NCBI RefSeq assembly: GCF_026810445.1
Contig: NZ_CP113949.1
Span: forward strand, 4,960,001 to 5,024,000
From: Pseudomonas sp. BSw22131
Lineage (GTDB): Bacteria > Pseudomonadota > Gammaproteobacteria > Pseudomonadales > Pseudomonadaceae
Direction: 5' to 3'
Length of the DNA: 64,000 nucleotides
In this document: positions 57,469 to 64,000 of the stretch, piece after piece
Position numbering within the stretch: the first letter of the stretch is position 1
Layout of the letters: each line of letters opens with the position of its first letter
The notes under the pieces: generated by a model
Told to the model about the DNA's origin: nothing
Database searches by the model: none
Seen by the model: only the letters and a program-made list of their open reading frames with translations
Program-made: the position numbers and the translations under genes

Positions 57469-57495
57469 AAAAAACCCGACCGAAGCCGGGTTTTG
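57469..57495. terminator. Bidirectional terminator between cueR and RIO kinase
   Basis: AAAAAACCCG-ACCGAAG-CCGGGTTTT, with A and T runs on both sides, between two convergent genes. Confidence 0.85.
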
Positions 57496-57505
57496 ACTCA
57501 CCGAT

Positions 57506-58399
57506 TCACTGCATCCACGGCGGAGGCGGCTCTTCGGTTTTGTTCGGTGGTGCCTCATCCGCCGCACGCACGGCCTGACGGCGATCTTCGTCCAGCCGCG
57601 CAGCTTCGATTTCTCGCAGTACGCCACCAACATCGGCGAGGTCTTCCGGCTCGTCGAACTCTCCGGTCAGCACTGTCGCGGGGGACAAAGTACCGGCCTC
57701 GTAGAACGACCACATTTCTTTCGCGTAACGCGTTGCCTTGAGCTCAGGCGCAAAGCGGCCGAAGTACGACGCCATGTTGCCCACGTCCCGCTCCAGCATG
57801 CTGAATGCATGGTTATTGCCTGCGGCGTCCACCGCCTGCGGCAAGTCGATGATGACCGGGCCTGTCGGCGTCAGCAGCACGTTGAACTCGGAGAGGTCTC
57901 CGTGCACCAGACCGGTACACAACATCAGCACGATTTGCTGAATCAGGAACGCGTGATACTCGCGCGCCTGATCCGGCTCCAGTGTCACGTCGTTCAGACG
58001 CGGCGCAGCATCACCGTACTCATCGGCCACCAACTCCATCAGCAACACGCCTTCGAGGAAGTCATACGGCTTGGGCACCCGCACGCCAGCGCCGGCTAGA
58101 CGAAACAGCGCCGCCACTTCGGCGTTCTGCCACGCGTCTTCGGTTTCCTTGCGTCCGAACTTCGAACCCTTGGCCATGGCGCGGGCCTGACGGCTGTTGC
58201 GCACCTTTCGGCCTTCCTGGTACTCCGCTGCCTGGCGGAAACTACGTTTATTCGCCTCCTTGTAAACCTTGGCACACCGCAGCTCATTGCCACAGCGCAC
58301 CACATAAACAGCTGCCTCTTTACCACTCATGAGCGGGCGCAGCACCTCGTCGACCAGACCGTCTTCGATCAGGGGTTCAATGCGTTTAGGAGTCTTCAT
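57506..58399 (-). CDS. RIO1-type atypical serine kinase
   Basis: A 297-residue protein kinase of the RIO1 family. The nucleotide loop has SGKEAAVYVVRCG and a catalytic Lys in RCAKVYK; the catalytic loop is LVHGDLSEFNVLL and the metal-binding loop VIIDLPQAVD. Archaeal and eukaryotic relatives act in small-subunit ribosome maturation; bacterial substrates are unknown. The C-terminus is acidic and proline-rich (NKTEEPPPPWMQ). It is common in Pseudomonas and is not linked to copper here. Confidence 0.9.
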   Translation of the reverse strand: MKTPKRIEPLIEDGLVDEVLRPLMSGKEAAVYVVRCGNELRCAKVYKEANKRSFRQAAEYQEGRKVRNSRQARAMAKGSKFGRKETEDAWQNAEVAALFRLAGAGVRVPKPYDFLEGVLLMELVADEYGDAAPRLNDVTLEPDQAREYHAFLIQQIVLMLCTGLVHGDLSEFNVLLTPTGPVIIDLPQAVDAAGNNHAFSMLERDVGNMASYFGRFAPELKATRYAKEMWSFYEAGTLSPATVLTGEFDEPEDLADVGGVLREIEAARLDEDRRQAVRAADEAPPNKTEEPPPPWMQ

Positions 58400-59159
58400 C
58401 AGCTTTTATTGGGGGTCCTTCGTTGCCAAACACGCGAATGTTGCTCGTTATACGGCAATCCTCTGCCAGCGAGTAGGGGGGTAGGCCGATTGAGTGCCGC
58501 ACGGCTGTCGCTCCTGGGTTGTTTAAGCAGAATTTGTGCCGTAAGAGAGACTGACAGACAGGCCGTTGCATGATCCAGCTGCGACTGAACAATTAATCGA
58601 CAGAAAGCCTACCCTGTTGACGGAGCAAAGGATGGCCCGTAGAGAAAGGGACGCATCGACATATCTCCTTTTCACATTCTTTAACGGCCCCACCGTTGAG
58701 CGCGGTGGTAGGTACGCCCCACCGACACTTAATGTTTTAGATATTTACCTGAGGATATACAACATAGATTCCACACTTCGTATCAACGCTAGACATTCGC
58801 GATCAAAAACGAGTTTTTATTGCGAAACAATATCAGCAAAAAACGCCAAATAGTCTTACGCCTGCCAGAATGAAACCAAGAGAGCGGCACGCCCTTTGGA
58901 AGAACTTCAGAACTACTGTTTTACCCTCTCTTTAATTCTTGGCGCTAAAATTTTACAGACCGACAATGAGATCACTTCGTATCACAAGCATGCAAACAGT
59001 AAAAACAGCCATTAAAACTTTCGCTCCGCTCAGGACATTGCCTGAGAATAAAGCGCACTCGAACTGATTAAAATCGATTAGCAACGCACGTCAAGACAGC
59101 ACTTGCGGCCTTGAAAAATACTTAAGTTTATCCAAAGCCCACTAAAAACGGAGCAACAC
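58400..59159. other. A+T-richer gene-free stretch
   Basis: About 760 bases without a gene I can support. By eye the right half (from about 58720) is clearly A+T-richer than the genome. A short open frame at 58566-58853 has no recognisable product, poor start context and atypical composition. A CCACCG-TTGAG-CGGTGG hairpin is near 58690. Together with the two decayed genes to the right it looks like an old insertion site in decay. Confidence 0.55.
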
Positions 59160-59595
59160 ATGAAGAACCTGACAAGGATGCTGACTTTAACAGGCGGGCT
59201 GTTTTTTCTTTATAGCCAGATGGGCCACAGTACCGAGCCTGCAAAGGCTCCATCGCCATGGCCACGGACCACTACAGAGCCCGTTTCCAACGGCTGCATC
59301 ATGCCCAACCTATTTTGAAAAGGGCGTTTGGGTCTACCGATTTAACGAATGGACACTTTCGCTTACGCCAACAGAGTGTGGGAGAAATACAACCGCGGAA
59401 AACACGCCCTATGCCGTCGATGAACTCATCCGCGTTTATTCATCAAGTCGCTATTGGAGCAATACGCATGGCATGCGCCATTAACTTATATGCGACTTCG
59501 CTATCGCTGACGCAAAGCTGGAGTGGAACCTGGATCCCTTTAGGCCAGATGTAGGTTATGCACTTACTGTTGAAGCGGGGTGCAATCCTGTATAA
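59160..59595 (+). pseudogene. DUF2599-like secreted protein, frameshift plus nonsense
   Basis: An ATG at 59160 opens a signal peptide-like start (MKNLTRMLTLTGGLFFLYSQ). The frame stops at 59316, but one base on, the next frame continues YFEKGVWVYRFNEWTLSLTP... to YWSNTHGMRH, hits TAA at 59482-59484 and runs on LICDFAIADAKLEWNLDPFRPDVGY to AGCNPV and the stop at 59593. The TAA stands where CAA (Gln) is expected. The restored product resembles the DUF2599 family as I remember it (EWTLSLTP, GMRHQL, WNLDPFRPDVGY, GCNP). Function unknown; secreted, possibly a toxin-like or inhibitor-like protein. Confidence 0.6.
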
Positions 59596-59781
59596 CCATT
59601 GCCGGAGACGACACCTTGACTGTAATGAACCCGGATGAATTTAAGAGCAGTGAAACAGCTTTGATAGAGTCGTCGGAGGCACTTTCCAACGGGTCTGGAT
59701 ATCCGAAATGTCCTGATAGATGTTGGACTCAGTCGCCTCGGCGGGGGTAGAAATACTGCTGGTACTTCTATTCACTCCAGA

Positions 59782-59807
59782 AGGGCCCCGTCCGGAGCCC
59801 TCTTTTT
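59782..59807 (+). terminator. Terminator downstream of the decayed genes
   Basis: AGGGC-CCCGTCCGG-AGCCCTCTTTTT: a short stem with a T run, on the plus strand, between the DUF2599-like remnant and the autotransporter remnant. Confidence 0.6.
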
Positions 59808-59831
59808 ACGCGATCATGAAAAGCTTCGCCG

Positions 59832-59998
59832 TTACCAGTTGTATCGCACGCCAACGTTGACGCCCCAAGGCTGCTCGATGTTTTTGCCATGCTGTACTCG
59901 ACATCCGCGTGCAACTGCAAGACATCCGACAACTGAGCGATGCCCGCTCCGATTTCCCCACGACTTCCGGATAGGTCGGACACTCTGTTAGCTCATCT
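59832..59998 (-). pseudogene. Autotransporter beta-barrel C-terminus, remnant
   Basis: On the minus strand one frame gives DLSGSRGEIGAGIAQLSDV and LQLHADVEYS; after a one-base deletion (near 59890) the next frame gives KNIEQPWGVNVGVRYNW and the stop at 59832. This is the last part of an autotransporter barrel, ending in the aromatic residue that barrels need. Restoring one C gives the usual YSHGKNIEQPW. The passenger and most of the barrel are missing; the neighbouring araC-type gene abuts the remnant. Confidence 0.75.
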
Positions 59999-60014
59999 GC
60001 CCGCCTTACATCCC

Positions 60015-60821
60015 TCATCCCCGAAACAACTCACCCGGCGTAAACCCAAACAACCCCTTGAACGCTGCAATAAACGCCGAGGTCGAGTCATAGCCGCAGG
60101 CGAGCGCCGTGCTCGTGACGCTCGCGCCCTCCTCCAGTGCATTGAGCGAGGACAACAACCGCGCTCTCTGCCGCCAGCCGCGAAAGCTCAGGCCGGTTTC
60201 GCGCTGAAACAAACGCATCAGGGTTTTCTCGGACATGTTCAGGCGCGCGGCCCAGTCGGTGAGGGTGACGCTTTGGCCCGGCTGTTCGACGAGTTCACTG
60301 CACAGCGCTAACAGCCGTGGATGCCGAGGCGATGGCAGTGAAAACCCGACTTCCGGCAGGTGACGAAGTTGATCGAGCAGTACCTGGACCAGACGCGCTT
60401 CGCTGCTGTCAGTCTGTTGATACTCGGCCGGCAGTTGGCAGAAGGTCTTGATCAACTCGCGCGCCAGCGGCGTAACCTCCAGCACCCGACAGCGATCCGG
60501 CGCCCAACCCGAATCTTCCGTACGCACATAAAGGCTGCGCATCTCCGCGCGCGTCGAAGTCACCACTTCATGATCAAGCCCCGCCGGAATCCACACACCC
60601 CACTGTGGCGGCGCGAAGAAGCTGCCGTGCGGGGTATTCACGCCGAGAACGCCGCTGATCGCGTAGGAAAACTGCACCCAGTCGTGACGATGGGTCGGCG
60701 TCCAAGAACCGGCGCTCAGGCTTTCGGCCCGGGCATAGAGCGGACGCGGCAAGTCCGTCAGTGTCGGGATTTGCCGTTCAGTTTCTGACCGGCGATTTGA
60801 AGAGTGTCCGTTAGTCGGCAT
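60015..60821 (-). CDS. AraC-family regulator
   Basis: A 268-residue regulator with an N-terminal cupin sensor (THRHDWVQFSYAISGVLGV, WVWIPAGLDHEV-like) and two C-terminal helix-turn-helices (LTDWAARLNMSEKTLMRLFQRETGLSFRGWRQ, then STALACGYDSTSAFIAAFKGLFGFTPGELF). It is of the NimR-like group. It is divergent from the SBF-like transporter gene, 97 bases apart, so regulating that gene is the simplest guess. Confidence 0.88.
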   Translation of the reverse strand: MPTNGHSSNRRSETERQIPTLTDLPRPLYARAESLSAGSWTPTHRHDWVQFSYAISGVLGVNTPHGSFFAPPQWGVWIPAGLDHEVVTSTRAEMRSLYVRTEDSGWAPDRCRVLEVTPLARELIKTFCQLPAEYQQTDSSEARLVQVLLDQLRHLPEVGFSLPSPRHPRLLALCSELVEQPGQSVTLTDWAARLNMSEKTLMRLFQRETGLSFRGWRQRARLLSSLNALEEGASVTSTALACGYDSTSAFIAAFKGLFGFTPGELFRG

Positions 60822-60918
60822 AGGTTGACCTTGTGTCGCAAGACGGCAGTCTACGATTGAGCTAGTCTGCGGGACATTACTTTTTACAAATCCGTCTCAC
60901 ACGAGCGAGAGCGTTCCT

Positions 60919-61947
60919 ATGCACGTATTCAAACACCTCAAGCGCGTCGTCACCGACTGGTTCCTGCTGGGGATGCTGGGCGCGACGCTGCTGGCGTATT
61001 TCATCCCTTCGTTCGGTGCATCCGGGGGCAGCATGCACGCGGAGATCGTGATCAAGGTCGGCGTGTTTGTGGTGTTTTTCCTGCATGGAGTCAACCTGTC
61101 CAGCGAGCAGATCAAGCATGGGCTGAAAAACTGGAAACTGCACACCATGGTGCAGCTGTTCACGTTTCTGGTGTTCCCGATACTGTGGCTCATCAGCAGC
61201 AAGTTGCTCGGCTCGTATGTGCCCGCGCTGTTAATGCTGGGCTTTTTGTATCTGTGTGCGCTGCCGTCGACGATTTCGTCATCGGTTGCGTTGACCGGCA
61301 GCGCAGGCGGTAACGTGCCAGCGGCCATTCTCAACGCCAGCATGTCCAGTGTGTTCGGTATTTTCATGACGCCGTGGCTGGTCAGCCTGGTGGTCGGCAC
61401 AGGCTCTGGCGGCATAGACCTCGGGTCGACTTTGCTGGACCTGTGCCTGATGTTGCTCCTGCCGCTGGTGCTGGGTCAGTTGCTCAGACCCCTGCTTGGC
61501 AAGTTTTTCGCGCGCCACAAGAAGTACACCAACCTGATCGACAAGATCGTCATCCTGCTATTGGTGTACGCAGCGTTTTGCAATTCTATGGTCTCGGGGA
61601 TGTGGCAAACCCAAGGCCATACCGTAATTCTGATGGCGTTCGCGGGCAGCGCGGTGTTGCTGATGGTCGTCCTGTTGATGACCACCGGCACGGCGAAGCT
61701 GCTGAAATTCAATCACGCAGACAAAGTGGCTGCGGTGTTTTGCGCCAGCAAGAAGTCATTGGCGGCAGGCGCACCGATGGCCGCGCTGATCTTCGGCGAC
61801 AACCCGGGGTTGGGACTGATTCTGCTGCCCATCATGATTTATCACCCCCTGCAGCTGATCGTCTGCTCGGTGATGGCTGAGGCCTATGCAAACCGCCATA
61901 AGCAGCAGTTGTCCAAAGAAGCGATTGAGGATGCGCAGGCCGCGTAG
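60919..61947 (+). CDS. SBF-like (bile acid:sodium symporter family) transporter
   Basis: A 342-residue inner membrane protein with about ten helices, of the PF13593-type YfeH group. LPSTISSSVALTGSAGGNVPAAILNASMSSVFGI is the crossover region with the conserved Gly and Asn. The substrate is unknown; relatives move organic anions. The start ATG follows GAGCGAGAGCG. It is divergent from the AraC-type regulator. Confidence 0.88.
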   Translation: MHVFKHLKRVVTDWFLLGMLGATLLAYFIPSFGASGGSMHAEIVIKVGVFVVFFLHGVNLSSEQIKHGLKNWKLHTMVQLFTFLVFPILWLISSKLLGSYVPALLMLGFLYLCALPSTISSSVALTGSAGGNVPAAILNASMSSVFGIFMTPWLVSLVVGTGSGGIDLGSTLLDLCLMLLLPLVLGQLLRPLLGKFFARHKKYTNLIDKIVILLLVYAAFCNSMVSGMWQTQGHTVILMAFAGSAVLLMVVLLMTTGTAKLLKFNHADKVAAVFCASKKSLAAGAPMAALIFGDNPGLGLILLPIMIYHPLQLIVCSVMAEAYANRHKQQLSKEAIEDAQAA

Positions 61948-61970
61948 CCGGAACCCGAGACAACGCACCC

Positions 61971-62047
61971 CTGTAGCCAACCTGTTGGCGAAATGACTGA
62001 CACGGATTTTCAGGAATGACGCTTCGCGAACAAGTTCGCTCCTACAG
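61971..62047. repeat. Degenerate inverted REP pair
   Basis: CTGTAGCCAACCTGTTGGCGAAA at left and TTCGCGAACAAGTTCGCTCCTACAG at right, about 30 bases apart, between the convergent transporter and thiolase genes. Confidence 0.75.
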
Positions 62048-62063
62048 GGAAGAGCATTGCCCT

Positions 62064-63341
62064 TCAACGCTCAATAATAGCCGTCACGCCCTGTCCACCC
62101 GCCGCGCAGATCGAGATCAATCCGCGCCCCTGCCCCGCCATGCTCAGCAGCTTCGCAAGATTGGCGACAATGCGCCCACCCGTGGCGGCAAACGGGTGTC
62201 CTGCTGCCAGCGAGCTGCCCTTCACATTAAGTTTGCTGCGATCAATCGAACCCAGCGGCGCATCCAGTCCAAGCCTTGTTTTGCAGTACTCAGGATCTTC
62301 CCACGCCTTCAACGTGCACAGCACCTGCGCCGCGAAGGCCTCGTGAATCTCGTAATAATCGAAGTCCTGTAGCGTCAAACCGTTACGTGCCAACAAGCGC
62401 GGAACGGCGTAGACCGGCGCCATCAACAAGCCTTCGGCGCCGTGCACGAAATCCACAGCCGCTGCCTCGCCATCGCGCAAATAGGCCAGCACCGGCAATC
62501 CACGCGCCTGCGCCCATTCCTCACTCGCCAACAGCACCACAGATGCACCGTCCGTCAGCGGCGTCGAGTTACCCGCTGTCAGCGTGCCTTTGGCGCTACG
62601 CTCGTAGGCGGGCTTAAGCGATGCGAGCTTCTTCAGGCTGGCATCGGGGCGCAGGTTGTTGTCGCGGTTCAGGCCGCGATAAGGCGTTAACAGGTCGTCG
62701 TGCCACCCTTCGGCATACGCTGCCACCATTTTTTGATGACTCTGCAGCGCCAGCTCATCCTGGGCTTCACGCGGGATCTGCCATGTTTGCGCCATCAGTT
62801 CGCAGTGCTGGCCCATGGACAAACCTGTGCGCGGTTCACCATTTCGCGGCAGTTCAGGCTTGAGATTGTGCGGGCGCAGTTGCAGCAGCGCTTTCATCTT
62901 TTCAGCGACGGTTTTGCTGCGATTGACCTGAAGCAGGATGTGCCGCAGATCTTCGTTGACCCCAATTGGCGCGTCAGACGTCGTGTCAACGCCGCCCGCG
63001 ATGCCACACTCGATCTGCCTCAACGCAATTTTGTTGGCGACCAAGAGCGCCGCTTCAAGCCCGGTGCCGCACGCTTGCTGAATGTCATACGCGGGTGTTT
63101 GCGGCGACAACCTTGAACCAAGTACGCACTCGCGCGTGAGGTTGAAATCCCGCGAATGCTTGAGCACCGCGCCAGCCGCGACTTCGCCCATGCGCAGCCC
63201 ATGCAGATTGAACCGCTCGATCAAACCTTCGAGCGCTGCGGTCAGCATTTCCTGATTACTGGCCGTGGCATAAGGCCCGTTGGAGCGCGCAAACGGAATG
63301 CGATTACCACCAATGATGGCGACGCGGCATGGCTGATTCAT
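62064..63341 (-). CDS. fadI: Acetyl-CoA C-acyltransferase (thiolase, FadI-like)
   Basis: A 425-residue thiolase. The acyl-accepting cysteine is Cys91 (QQACGTGLEA), the His is in YEIHEAFAAQ and the second catalytic Cys is Cys412 (ICAAGGQG), with GHPFAATGGR before it. The length and N-terminal RVAIIGGNRIPFARSNGPYA place it near FadI. It diverges from the large FabG-type reductase, an arrangement I recall from other Pseudomonas, where a MaoC-type hydratase follows. Beta-oxidation or short-chain acyl metabolism is likely. Confidence 0.88.
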   Translation of the reverse strand: MNQPCRVAIIGGNRIPFARSNGPYATASNQEMLTAALEGLIERFNLHGLRMGEVAAGAVLKHSRDFNLTRECVLGSRLSPQTPAYDIQQACGTGLEAALLVANKIALRQIECGIAGGVDTTSDAPIGVNEDLRHILLQVNRSKTVAEKMKALLQLRPHNLKPELPRNGEPRTGLSMGQHCELMAQTWQIPREAQDELALQSHQKMVAAYAEGWHDDLLTPYRGLNRDNNLRPDASLKKLASLKPAYERSAKGTLTAGNSTPLTDGASVVLLASEEWAQARGLPVLAYLRDGEAAAVDFVHGAEGLLMAPVYAVPRLLARNGLTLQDFDYYEIHEAFAAQVLCTLKAWEDPEYCKTRLGLDAPLGSIDRSKLNVKGSSLAAGHPFAATGGRIVANLAKLLSMAGQGRGLISICAAGGQGVTAIIER

Positions 63342-63459
63342 CGAAATCTCCCTTTCGTCTTCAGGATTGGCCTACGAAGCTTTGGCAGCTGACAGCGTAG
63401 GACTTATTGCAACTGCATGTGGTCCACTGATTTGAACCCCGACTCGAGGAGAGTGTTCC

Positions 63460-64000
63460 ATGGCATCTGATCGCTACATTGACTTCGCCAACTCGGACAT
63501 CGGTCGCCGACTTGTCGGGGCGGTCGGGCTTCCGGCGCCGGCGAGGCTGGAGCGTTGGCAGGCCGGACGTCTTCGCCCGGTCGAAGGTTCGTTGTTGATC
63601 AGCTCCGGTCCGCTGGCTGAACAAGTGCGCGGGTTCGCAGCGCGCATGACTGATCTGCTGTTCAGCTTTGCCGGCGATGTTCCGGGCGATAACCCATGGA
63701 TCGAAGGCCAGGGCCCCAAACTCAAAGCAGTGGTGTTTGACGCCAGCACGTTCACTTATACCGATCAGCTCGCCGCGCTCAGGTCGTTCTTTCAGCCAAT
63801 ACTGCGCAGCCTGGATGCCAGCGCGCGCATCGTGATTCTCGGTAAAACGCCAGGCACGCTGAGCGATCCGCTCGCTGCCAGCACCCAGCAAGCCATTGAG
63901 GGCTTCACGCGATCCCTCGCCAAAGAGCTGCGCAATGGCGCCACCGCGCAATTGCTGCAGGTGGACGATGGCGCAGAGAATCAGCTCGAAGGCGCGCTGC
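63460..64000 (+). CDS. High-molecular-weight FabG-type reductase, 5' part
   Basis: An open frame with ATG 63460 (MASDRYIDFANSDIGRRLVG), preceded by GAGGA, runs to the right edge; 180 codons are visible. It matches the N-terminal domain of the long FabG proteins (about 450 residues) with VGLPAPARLERWQAGRLRPVEG. This domain lacks the catalytic Tyr-Lys set; the active SDR domain should follow outside the window. Relatives act as 3-oxoacyl-ACP or -CoA reductases. It is divergent from the thiolase. Confidence 0.85.
   Translation, partial: MASDRYIDFANSDIGRRLVGAVGLPAPARLERWQAGRLRPVEGSLLISSGPLAEQVRGFAARMTDLLFSFAGDVPGDNPWIEGQGPKLKAVVFDASTFTYTDQLAALRSFFQPILRSLDASARIVILGKTPGTLSDPLAASTQQAIEGFTRSLAKELRNGATAQLLQVDDGAENQLEGAL

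Noticed and set aside
58566..58853. A 95-codon open frame in the A+T-rich gap
   Set aside because: No recognisable domain, no ribosome site before the start, and mixed composition; possibly part of a decayed gene but I cannot tell which.
59596..59752. Open segment after the DUF2599-like remnant (DDTLTVMNPDEFKSSETALI...)
   Set aside because: It reads like coding sequence in a third frame, but there is no start and no family I recognise, so I do not call it.

Overview
The window reads as chromosomal DNA of a fluorescent or plant-associated Pseudomonas. The evidence is gene order (coaE-yacG next to ndh, clpB, pgeF-rluD, bamD, pilSR, minor pilins, ispH-fkpB-lspA-ileS-ribF-murJ-rpsT, proB-obgE-rpmA-rplU-ispB), high G+C coding with strong third-position bias, and many short inverted repeats of the Pseudomonas REP type (GTAGGAGCG...CGCTCCTAC). 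I lean to the syringae/fluorescens lineage but cannot fix the species from sequence alone.

Layout. 1-5.6 kb: end of coaE, yacG, a thioredoxin-fold periplasmic protein, DUF1780 and MOSC genes, a broken DUF3094 gene, type II NADH dehydrogenase and a GAF-PAS-GGDEF protein. 5.7-11.7 kb: a catabolic unit for L-rhamnonate or a related acid sugar (LysR regulator, MFS transporter, rhmD, rhmA, aldA). 11.8-13.5 kb: a lone pstS and a tRNA cluster (Asn, Pro, Lys, Pro). 13.7-23.1 kb: clpB with a sigma32-type promoter, pgeF, rluD, bamD, pilS and pilR. 23.3-33.3 kb: thiO followed by two complete but diverged minor-pilin clusters. The first holds pilE, pilY1, pilX, pilW, pilV and a fimT-like gene. The second has pilE, pilX, pilW, pilV and a divergent fimT-like gene but no pilY1; its PilX ends in what looks like the last ten residues of PilY1. 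33.3-47.5 kb: conserved housekeeping genes for isoprenoid synthesis, lipoprotein processing, translation, riboflavin activation, lipid II flipping and proline synthesis. 47.6-54 kb: a YqhA-type membrane protein, a LonH-type protease, and a DUF3015/DUF4105 envelope pair. 54-57.5 kb: a copper unit (copZ, a small periplasmic protein, copA, cueR) with two CueR dyads. 57.5-60 kb: a RIO kinase, then an A+T-richer stretch holding two decayed genes (a DUF2599-like secreted protein and the end of an autotransporter barrel). 60-64 kb: AraC regulator, SBF-like transporter, thiolase and a large FabG-type reductase that runs off the end.

How the genes work together. The left edge (coaE, next to pilBCD in other pseudomonads), pilSR and the two pilin clusters make this a type IV pilus neighbourhood interleaved with housekeeping genes. 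The rhm unit would import an aldonic acid and convert it to pyruvate and lactate. The copper unit is a self-regulated efflux set: CueR would control both divergent promoters, CopZ carries Cu(I), and CopA exports it. Most of the rest is core genome; the accessory signals are the duplicated pilins and the gene graveyard at 58.4-60.0 kb.
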